From assembly GCF_025151045.1 (NCBI RefSeq), contig NZ_CP102285.1:2604001-2668000 (forward strand): a stretch of 64,000 bases of DNA. Direction: 5' to 3'. The notes beneath the pieces are model-generated. The model did not search any database, was not told where the DNA came from, and saw only the letters and a program-made list of their open reading frames with translations. The position numbers and the translations under genes are program-made. Numbering within the stretch: the first letter of the stretch is position 1; the number at the start of each line of letters is the position of its first letter. Shown piece after piece: positions 57,709 through 64,000 of the stretch. Source of the stretch: Parabacteroides johnsonii DSM 18315 (GTDB lineage Bacteria; Bacteroidota; Bacteroidia; Bacteroidales; Tannerellaceae).

Positions 57709-59072
57709 AACAAGAACTTTTAGACAAATACAATGTACCGGTTCCCCGGTACACCAGCTATCCGCCGGCAAACTATTTCCATGACGGGTTCAACGACTAT
57801 GATTATGCGGATGCCCTCCAAGCGTCAAACAATCAAAAACCAGAGTTAATTTCCTTCTATTTCCATATTCCTTTCTGCCACCGCCTCTGTCACTATTGCG
57901 GATGCAATTCCTATCCCGTTCCGGAAGGAGAAATCGTAGACCGATATGTCGAAGCCTTACATAAAGAGATCGACCTGGTATTACCTCTGCTCGACAACAG
58001 ACGCAAAGTTTCGCAAATCCATTACGGAGGCGGTAGCCCTACCGTCCTGCCGGCCATCGAGCTGGAAGAGCTGAACGACCATGTTTTAGACAAGTTCCCA
58101 ACGATCGCCAATCCGGAGATAGCAGTCGAATGCCATCCGGGCTGGATAATGGAACAAGGCTGGGTTCAATTGGTCAAATCCGGTTTCAACCGACTGAGTA
58201 TCGGTGTACAGGATTTCAACAAGGAGGTCCTGAGAGGCGTAAACCGTCAATCGTCCAGAATCCCGATGGAAGACGTCATGGAGATCCTGCGTTCGCTCGA
58301 CGTACGTGTCAATATGGATTTTCTCTACGGCTTGCCCTTCCAGACGGAAGAAAGCTTTGCCCAGACAATCGAAAGAGCCGTTGCCATGAAACCGGACCGG
58401 CTCGTCACCTTCTCGTATGCGCATGTGCCCTGGGCTTTCCCCCGGCAGCAGATATTGGAAAAAGTAGGACTGCCATCGGGCGACGAGAAGAGCCGGATGT
58501 TCGAAACAGCCCACAGGATCCTTTGCGAAGCAGACTACCAGCCGATCGGTCTGGATCATTTCGTCCGCAAAGACGACGAGTTGTACACAGCTTCGCAGAA
58601 CGGACAGCTACATCGTAATTTCCAGGGATATTGTACGCGCCGCACTACCGGCCAGGTCTATGCTTTCGGTGTGACCGGAATCAGCCAGCTCGGAACGGCT
58701 TACGCTCAGAACACAAAAGATATCATGGAGTATATCGAGAAAGTCGAAGCCGGCATCTTGCCTGTCGCCAAAGGATATCTCCTAAGCCGGGAGGAACAGA
58801 TCACACGAGAAGCAATCGAAATGCTGATGTGCAACTACCGGATCGACTGGAACGAACTGTCGGAACAGCTTTCCACCCCCGCCCGATCCATCAAGCAGGC
58901 AACCGCCTATGACGAAGCGCATCTACGCGAATTTGCAGAGGATGGACTAATCGAGTTCGACAAAAACCAAATCAGGATGACACCTGAAGGCAGGCTTTTC
59001 GTACGAAACATAGCCGCTTCGCTGGACAAGCTGATGCTCGAAACAAACAAATCATTTTCTAAACCTGTATAA
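57705..59072 (+). CDS. hemN: Oxygen-independent coproporphyrinogen III oxidase-like radical SAM enzyme
   Basis: 455 residues. Radical SAM cysteines Cys58, Cys62, Cys65 in FCHRLCHYCGC plus Cys67, as in true HemN rather than HemW. PRYTSYPPANYF at 14-25 matches the HemN N-terminal substrate-gripping segment. IHYGGGSPTVL and SIGVQDFNKEVLRGVNR are SAM-binding motifs; the C-terminal HemN domain with YCTRRTTGQVYAFGVTGIS is complete. Decarboxylates coproporphyrinogen III to protoporphyrinogen IX. HemG for the next step is 4 bp downstream. Confidence 0.93.
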   Translation: MKQELLDKYNVPVPRYTSYPPANYFHDGFNDYDYADALQASNNQKPELISFYFHIPFCHRLCHYCGCNSYPVPEGEIVDRYVEALHKEIDLVLPLLDNRRKVSQIHYGGGSPTVLPAIELEELNDHVLDKFPTIANPEIAVECHPGWIMEQGWVQLVKSGFNRLSIGVQDFNKEVLRGVNRQSSRIPMEDVMEILRSLDVRVNMDFLYGLPFQTEESFAQTIERAVAMKPDRLVTFSYAHVPWAFPRQQILEKVGLPSGDEKSRMFETAHRILCEADYQPIGLDHFVRKDDELYTASQNGQLHRNFQGYCTRRTTGQVYAFGVTGISQLGTAYAQNTKDIMEYIEKVEAGILPVAKGYLLSREEQITREAIEMLMCNYRIDWNELSEQLSTPARSIKQATAYDEAHLREFAEDGLIEFDKNQIRMTPEGRLFVRNIAASLDKLMLETNKSFSKPV

Positions 59073-59076
59073 CAAA

Positions 59077-60453
59077 ATGGACTCCCAGCAGACAGATATT
59101 CTGATTATCGGTGCCGGATTGACCGGATTGACGACCGGTTTCTGGTTAACTCGCGCCGGAAAAGACATTCATATCCTCGAGAAGGCTGATCGTGTCGGAG
59201 GACAAATCCATACGTTCCGCGAAAAGGATTTTGTCTACGAAAGCGGCCCCAATACAGGTGTCGTCTCCTACCCCGAAGTCGCCGAACTTTTCGAAGCCCT
59301 CTCCCCTGCCTGTGCACTGGAGACTGCCCGCGAAGAATCCAAACGTCGGCTGATCTGGAAAGGAGATCGGTTCCGGGCCCTCCCGTCCGGACTGTTCAGT
59401 GCAGTCACGACTCCTCTGTTTACGCTTGGCGACAAGTTCCGTATCCTCGGAGAACCGTTTCGGGCAAAAGGGAACAATCCGGATGAGTCTGTCGGGGAAT
59501 TGGCAGCCCGCCGCTTGGGTAAATCATTCCTGCACTATGCGGTAGACCCATTCCTATCCGGTGTCTATGCCGGCGATCCGATGAAACTCGTCACTCGTTA
59601 TGCGCTCCCTAAACTCTATAACTTAGAACAGCAATATGGAAGCTTCATCCGCGGAACCATCGCGAAAGCCAAGCAGCCGAAAACGGATCGCGACCGCCTC
59701 GCCAGCAAGAAAGTATTTTCCGTCGCCGGAGGGTTGGACAAACTGACCGGGGCGATGGCCGAGGCGATCGCCCCGGCCCATATCACACTGTCGGCCGCTG
59801 ACGTCACAGTCCGCCCTTGTGCAAACAAATGGATGGCTACCTATTCGACAGCCGACGGCGAACAGACTATTATTGCGGAACGGATAGTTACGACCACCGG
59901 CGCTTATACACTGCCGGCCCTGTTGCCGTTTGTCCCGAAAGAAAAGATGGACCGGATCAGTAACTTGTATTATGCACCGGTCGTACAGGCCAGCGTCGGG
60001 TTCCGCGACACCGGTGGATTACGTTTCGATGCGTTCGGAGGCCTGGTTCCTTCCTGTGAGAAAAAAGATGTGCTCGGAATTCTTTTCCCCTCCGCTTGTT
60101 TTGCCGGACGGGCTCCGGAAGAGGGTGCCCTCTTCTCGTTCTTTATCGGAGGCGTAAAGCATGCCGACCTGACGACCTGGCCGGAAGAGGAACTGAAAGC
60201 GCTCATCAGACACGAGCTCCACACCATGTTGAAATTTCCGGAGGAAACGGAACCTGATATGATCCGTGTCTTCCGTCACGAACATGCCATTCCGCAATAC
60301 GAACAGAATAGCGGCACCCGCTTCGAAACGATCGACGAACTGCAAGCGCATTACCCTGGCCTTACATTGGCCGGAAACATCAAAGGCGGTATCGGCATGG
60401 CTGACCGTATCCGCCAAGCCACAGAAATTGCGAATAAATTAATAAACGGGTAA
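59077..60453 (+). CDS. hemG: Protoporphyrinogen oxidase (HemY-type flavoprotein)
   Basis: 458 residues. FAD-binding GxGxxG in ILIIGAGLTGLTTGFWLTRAG (about 8-28), HILEKADRVGGQIHT, and the C-terminal FAD motif LAGNIKGGIGMADRI. The middle FLSGVYAGDPMKLVTRYALPKLYNLE is typical of PPOX. Oxidises protoporphyrinogen to protoporphyrin, or, in some bacteria, coproporphyrinogen to coproporphyrin. Whether the anaerobe uses oxygen or another acceptor is not known. No hemH (ferrochelatase) in the window. Confidence 0.92.
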   Translation: MDSQQTDILIIGAGLTGLTTGFWLTRAGKDIHILEKADRVGGQIHTFREKDFVYESGPNTGVVSYPEVAELFEALSPACALETAREESKRRLIWKGDRFRALPSGLFSAVTTPLFTLGDKFRILGEPFRAKGNNPDESVGELAARRLGKSFLHYAVDPFLSGVYAGDPMKLVTRYALPKLYNLEQQYGSFIRGTIAKAKQPKTDRDRLASKKVFSVAGGLDKLTGAMAEAIAPAHITLSAADVTVRPCANKWMATYSTADGEQTIIAERIVTTTGAYTLPALLPFVPKEKMDRISNLYYAPVVQASVGFRDTGGLRFDAFGGLVPSCEKKDVLGILFPSACFAGRAPEEGALFSFFIGGVKHADLTTWPEEELKALIRHELHTMLKFPEETEPDMIRVFRHEHAIPQYEQNSGTRFETIDELQAHYPGLTLAGNIKGGIGMADRIRQATEIANKLING

Positions 60454-60495
60454 ATTCATCATTTACATTATACAATACATTAATATGGAGGAAAA

Positions 60496-60885
60496 ATGGA
60501 AGATAAAATAGTTGAAATAGCTCGTTTCTATGAACCGGAAGCAGCACAGATGATCGAATCCCTCCTGAAATCGGAAGGAATCAAATGTTATCTGAGAAAC
60601 GAATATACGAGCCAGGTCATGTACCCAGCCAATATGGGTGGCATTCGCATTGAACTGCTTGAAAGCGAAGTTCCCCGTGCAATGGAGATTTTGGAAGCAA
60701 ACGGATACGAATTTCCGAAAGAAGACGAAGAAGCCGAACAGATTCAAGCCGTTTCAGGTTGGACACGTCACGTTCCGTTCCTCCGTCATCTTCCTCTCGA
60801 AAAACAAATTATCGTTCTTTTTATCCTTGTAGCCGTATTTTTGGCCTTGGTCATTTATTTCGGTTCGCTTGTATCATCCAACTAA
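60496..60885 (+). CDS. DUF2007-domain membrane protein
   Basis: 129 residues. The N-terminal domain (about 5-70: VEIARFYEPEAAQMIESLLKSEGIKCYLRN) is DUF2007, a PII-like small fold often called putative signal transducing protein. The C-terminus carries one membrane helix (IIVLFILVAVFLALVIYFG). Function unknown. A small membrane protein gene follows after 13 bp. Confidence 0.8.
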   Translation: MEDKIVEIARFYEPEAAQMIESLLKSEGIKCYLRNEYTSQVMYPANMGGIRIELLESEVPRAMEILEANGYEFPKEDEEAEQIQAVSGWTRHVPFLRHLPLEKQIIVLFILVAVFLALVIYFGSLVSSN

Positions 60886-60898
60886 ACAAATGTAAACT

Positions 60899-61081
60899 AT
60901 GGCACGCAGAAAGATTACAAATAGTCAAGCCGTATGTATCACTCTTTTATGGGGTGTCCTTTGCTACATGCTGCTTGCATACAGCGAAAAGATAACCTTT
61001 GATATCGTTTTTGCCCTGGTAGCGTCAGCAATCATCGTGTTCGTCCCTATCTATAAGAGTAGAAGACGAAGAGACGAATGA
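60899..61081 (+). CDS. 60-residue two-helix membrane protein
   Basis: MARRKITNSQAVCITLLWGVLCYMLLAY is the first helix after a basic start, FDIVFALVASAIIVFVPIY the second, and KSRRRRDE a basic end, so both ends face the cytoplasm by the positive-inside rule. Tight spacing to the DUF2007 gene and a codon pattern like the neighbours support it as real. Function unknown. Confidence 0.65.
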   Translation: MARRKITNSQAVCITLLWGVLCYMLLAYSEKITFDIVFALVASAIIVFVPIYKSRRRRDE

Positions 61082-61148
61082 CATTTAGTTACTTTTACCC
61101 GTTTAAAATACCGAAATGATATTTTTAATGCATTTTTTCTTTCAAATA

Positions 61149-61179
61149 TTTGTTTGTGTAAAATTTTAGCTTACCTTTG
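61149..61179 (+). promoter_or_regulatory. gdhA promoter (TTTG, 19-bp spacer, TACCTTTG)
   Basis: TTTG at 61149-61152 and TACCTTTG at 61172-61179, a complete match to the Bacteroidota consensus; the transcript leader is about 68 nt. Confidence 0.8.
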
Positions 61180-61252
61180 CGAGGTCGTTAAAAAAACGGC
61201 TACCGGTTAACAAATTGATTATAAATATAACATTCTAAATAAAATCAGTCTT

Positions 61253-62587
61253 ATGAAGGCAAGTGAAGTTTTAGACAACTTAAAGAGAAGATTTCCGAAT
61301 GAACCGGAATATCATCAGGCAGTTTCAGAAGTATTAGGAACAATCGAAGAGGCTTACAATGAACATCCCGAATTTGAAAAGAGCAATCTGATCGAACGTC
61401 TTTGTATCCCCGATCGTATTTTCTCCTTCCGTGTAACCTGGATGGATGATAAAGGACAGATCCAAACCAACATGGGATACCGTATCCAGCACAACAATGC
61501 GATCGGCCCGTATAAAGGAGGTATCCGTTTCCACGCTTCTGTAAACCAGTCGATCCTTAAGTTCCTGGCTTTCGAACAGACTTTCAAGAACTCACTGACA
61601 ACTCTGCCGATGGGCGGTGGCAAAGGGGGTTCCGACTTCAGCCCGCGCGGTAAGTCAAACGCTGAAATCATGCGTTTCTGCCAGGCTTTCGTATTGGAAT
61701 TATGGCGCCATATCGGCCCGGATACGGATGTTCCTGCAGGTGATATAGGTGTTGGCGGACGTGAAGTCGGTTATATGTACGGAATGTATAAGAAACTGGC
61801 TCAGGAAAACACGGGGACATTCACCGGCAAAGGACGCGAATTCGGCGGTTCACTGATCCGTCCCGAAGCGACTGGTTACGGAAATGTTTACTTCCTGCTG
61901 GAAATGCTGAATACAAAGGGAATCGACATCAAAGGAAAGACCGTTTGTGTTTCAGGTTCAGGTAACGTAGCCCAATATACTGTAGAAAAACTGATCAGCC
62001 TCGGTGCCAAAGTGGTGACAATGTCCGATTCGGACGGTTACATCTACGATCCAGACGGTATCGACCGTGCTAAGCTGGATTACATCATGGAACTGAAGAA
62101 CCTGTATCGTGGCCGTATCCGTGAATATGCAGAACAATATGGTTGCAAATATGTGGCTGGTGCTCGTCCTTGGGGAGAAAAATGCGACATCGCAATGCCG
62201 AGTGCAACTCAAAACGAACTAAACGGAGAAGATGCCAAGACATTGCTTGCCAACGGATGTATCGCCGTATCGGAAGGTGCTAACATGCCTTCTACTCCTG
62301 AAGCTATCGACGCATTCCTGGAAGCTAAGATCCTGTACGCTCCGGGTAAGGCAGCCAATGCCGGCGGTGTATCTGTTTCCGGTCTGGAAATGACACAGAA
62401 CGCTCAGAAACTGAGCTGGAGTAGCGAAGAGGTAGATGCCAAACTGAAAAGCATCATGCAGAATATCCACGAACAATGTGTAAAATACGGTAAACAAGCC
62501 GACGGCTACACAAACTACGTGAAAGGTGCAAACGTTGCGGGCTTCATGAAGGTAGCCAAAGCAATGATGGCACAAGGAATACTTTAA
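61253..62587 (+). CDS. gdhA: NADP-type glutamate dehydrogenase
   Basis: 444 residues, hexameric type. Converts 2-oxoglutarate and ammonia to glutamate. Substrate domain with IGPYKGGIRFH, FEQTFKNSLTTLPMGGGKGGSDF (catalytic Lys in PMGGGKGG) and DVPAGDIGVGGREVGYM. The dinucleotide domain starts VCVSGSGNVAQYTVEKL, whose GSGNVA and following SDSDG suggest NADP(H) use. A major ammonia-assimilation enzyme in Bacteroidales; complements glutamine synthetase at 22.4 kb. Confidence 0.96.
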   Translation: MKASEVLDNLKRRFPNEPEYHQAVSEVLGTIEEAYNEHPEFEKSNLIERLCIPDRIFSFRVTWMDDKGQIQTNMGYRIQHNNAIGPYKGGIRFHASVNQSILKFLAFEQTFKNSLTTLPMGGGKGGSDFSPRGKSNAEIMRFCQAFVLELWRHIGPDTDVPAGDIGVGGREVGYMYGMYKKLAQENTGTFTGKGREFGGSLIRPEATGYGNVYFLLEMLNTKGIDIKGKTVCVSGSGNVAQYTVEKLISLGAKVVTMSDSDGYIYDPDGIDRAKLDYIMELKNLYRGRIREYAEQYGCKYVAGARPWGEKCDIAMPSATQNELNGEDAKTLLANGCIAVSEGANMPSTPEAIDAFLEAKILYAPGKAANAGGVSVSGLEMTQNAQKLSWSSEEVDAKLKSIMQNIHEQCVKYGKQADGYTNYVKGANVAGFMKVAKAMMAQGIL

Positions 62588-62599
62588 TCAAGGAGGTAT

Positions 62600-62650
62600 G
62601 TCAAAATTATCCTGTTCCCGCGCTTGACGCGGGAACAAGAGGATTTTGAC
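62600..62650. repeat. Palindromic REP-like element after gdhA
   Basis: A 51-bp near-perfect inverted repeat starting GTCAAAAT and ending ATTTTGAC, with core CCCGCGCTTGACGCGGG. Bases 62611-62634 are identical to 7632-7655 after lysA. Confidence 0.75.
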
Positions 62651-62673
62651 ACACCCCCTTAAAAGAGACGTAT

Positions 62674-62716
62674 AGGCGGGCGTTCCGGTACAACGGTTAC
62701 GCCCGCCTTTTTATTT
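62674..62716 (+). terminator. Terminator of gdhA
   Basis: Stem AGGCGGGCGT with ACGCCCGCCT, inner CCG/CGG pairs, TTTTTATTTT tail. After it, 62728-62760 holds TTGTCAATT-type repeats like those at 12143-12217. Confidence 0.9.
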
Positions 62717-62789
62717 TCAGACGAAAATTATCGATTGTCAATTGCCAATTGTCAATTGTTTACTACTTTAGTGCCGAAAATACAAAGAC

Positions 62790-64000
62790 ATGATAACTGA
62801 AGAATTAAAACAACTTTACCAGACATATACCGGTTCACCGGCAACTGACATAACCGAACTATCTTCTTCCGGCTCTAACCGCCGGTATTTCAGATTGTCA
62901 GGCCCCGTTTCCCTGATCGGGGTAAGCGGAACCTCCGTAGAGGAAAACAATGCCTTCATTTATATGGCCGCGCATTTCCGAGAAAAAGGATTGCCTGTTC
63001 CCCGGGTTTATTGCTGGTCGGATGATAAATCGCTCTATCTCCAGGAAGATCTGGGCGATGCCCTACTCTTTCATGCAATCGAGAAAGGACGGAAAAGCTG
63101 CTTCTTCGACGAGACGGAAAAGTCTTTGCTGCATAAGACGATTACGCTTCTACCGGCCCTACAGTTTAAGGGGGCGGAGGGTTTCGACTTCAATCAATGC
63201 TATCCTCAACCCGAATTCAATAAACGTTCGATCCTTTGGGATCTGAACTATTTCAAATATTGTTTCCTGAAAGCTACCGGAATGGAATTCCAGGAGAACC
63301 TTTTGGAAGACGATTTCCAAAAAATGAGCGATGTCCTGCTGCAAGACTGTACACCGACATTCATGTACCGGGATTTCCAGTCGCGTAACGTGATGGTAAA
63401 AAACGGTGAACCCTGGTTCATTGATTTCCAGGGAGGACGAAAAGGCCCGGTCTACTACGATGTCGCTTCTTTCCTCTGGCAGGCGAAAGCCAAATATCCG
63501 ACTGAACTGAGACAGGAATTGATAGCCGACTATCTGCAAGCACTACGCAGGTATATGGAAATAGACGAAAAGCATTTCTTCCGGCAATTACGCCATTTCG
63601 TTCTTTTCAGGACTTTACAGGTCTTGGGAGCCTACGGTTTCCGGGGATATTTCGAGAAGAAACCGCATTTCATCCAAAGTGTCCCCTTCGCAATCGACAA
63701 CCTCCGGCAACTTTTGAAAGAAGATTATCCGGAGTATCCCTATTTATGCAACATACTACGGGATCTGACAAATCTGTCTCAATTCTATGACGACATCCAA
63801 AAGCATACGCTCAAAATCAAGATTGTCAGCTTTGCCTATAAAAAAGGAATTCCCAACGATCCGAGTGGCAATGGCGGTGGGTTTGTCTTTGACTGCCGTG
63901 CCATCAATAACCCCGGTAAATACGAACGTTACAATCATTTTACCGGATTAGACGAACCGGTGATCCGCTTCCTCGAAGAAGACGGAGAGATCACCCGCTT
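62790..64000 (+). CDS. Sugar-kinase-like phosphotransferase fused to a RapZ C-terminal domain, 3' end beyond window
   Basis: At least 403 residues, still open at base 64000. Residues 1-330 are an aminoglycoside-phosphotransferase-fold kinase of the AmgK type (cell-wall amino-sugar kinase): TFMYRDFQSRNVMV has the catalytic Asp195 and Asn200, and WFIDFQGGRKGPVYYDVASFLW the metal-binding Asp212. From about 343, IVSFAYKKGIPNDPSGNGGGFVFDCRAINNPG (key parts SFAYKKG and FVFDCRAINNPG) and FTGLDEPVIRFL match the C-terminal domain of RapZ, which senses glucosamine-6-phosphate in enterobacteria. The start ATG at 62790 is preceded by AT-rich DNA. A role in muramic-acid/GlcNAc recycling is inferred. Confidence 0.8.
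   Translation, partial: MITEELKQLYQTYTGSPATDITELSSSGSNRRYFRLSGPVSLIGVSGTSVEENNAFIYMAAHFREKGLPVPRVYCWSDDKSLYLQEDLGDALLFHAIEKGRKSCFFDETEKSLLHKTITLLPALQFKGAEGFDFNQCYPQPEFNKRSILWDLNYFKYCFLKATGMEFQENLLEDDFQKMSDVLLQDCTPTFMYRDFQSRNVMVKNGEPWFIDFQGGRKGPVYYDVASFLWQAKAKYPTELRQELIADYLQALRRYMEIDEKHFFRQLRHFVLFRTLQVLGAYGFRGYFEKKPHFIQSVPFAIDNLRQLLKEDYPEYPYLCNILRDLTNLSQFYDDIQKHTLKIKIVSFAYKKGIPNDPSGNGGGFVFDCRAINNPGKYERYNHFTGLDEPVIRFLEEDGEITR

Overview
This window comes from a Bacteroidota chromosome, most likely order Bacteroidales and most like Parabacteroides. The clues are paired SusC/SusD outer-membrane systems, the Bacteroides-type -7 box TAnnTTTG upstream of many genes, few Shine-Dalgarno sequences, and families typical of the order (DUF6261, DUF4249, C10 peptidase remnants, NapC-SUMF1 fusion). 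The genus is an inference from gene content, not a placement.

Layout. 1-975: 3' part of an IS110-type transposase, cut by the window edge. 1.3-4.9 kb: late histidine genes hisH-hisA-hisF-hisIE followed by an FtsE-like ATPase. 4.9-7.6 kb: lysC and lysA (aspartate kinase and diaminopimelate decarboxylase). 7.8-9.5 kb: small degraded region with a C10-peptidase relic stopped by a nonsense codon, a beta-barrel protein, and a truncated and frameshifted DUF6261 gene. 9.6-23.9 kb: housekeeping genes on both strands: glycosyltransferase, LolC/E-like permease, aminotransferase, YitT membrane protein, small secreted protein, an ABC-F/MFS/Ogt operon, NhaD antiporter, ArsC-like protein, uracil-DNA glycosylase-like protein and glutamine synthetase. 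24.07 kb: tRNA-Trp beside a small XRE regulator.

24.6-42.1 kb is an accessory surface-nutrition region. It has two tandem SusC/SusD pairs with matching leaders, each with a tiny ORF beginning MRP and a shared 25-bp block just before susC. A four-gene envelope system follows: secreted protein, STN-containing TonB receptor, DUF4249 lipoprotein and MG2-like protein. 42.2-50.6 kb encodes sugar chemistry: a cytoplasmic Gfo/Idh/MocA oxidoreductase, a GH2 beta-galactosidase, a membrane tetraheme NapC-type cytochrome fused to a SUMF1 domain, an exported Gfo/Idh/MocA oxidoreductase and an exported TIM-barrel protein. The last three look like one periplasmic redox unit, possibly oxidising and isomerising sugars with electron exchange to the quinone pool.

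50.6-60.5 kb reads as a porphyrin locus: a hemerythrin-fold protein lacking several expected metal ligands, a LuxR-type regulator with no evident phospho-acceptor, a perfect 20-bp palindrome, two paralogous TonB receptors, a PAT/AmpG-type MFS carrier, HemN and HemG. I infer uptake of a late porphyrin intermediate and its conversion to protoporphyrin. The end of the window holds a DUF2007 protein, a two-helix membrane peptide, glutamate dehydrogenase (gdhA), and the start of a sugar-kinase-like/RapZ C-terminal fusion that runs off the edge. Intergenic DNA carries several kinds of repeats: 21-22 bp tandem units, a GTTGAAA heptamer hairpin, GC-rich palindromes and TTGTCAATT spacers.
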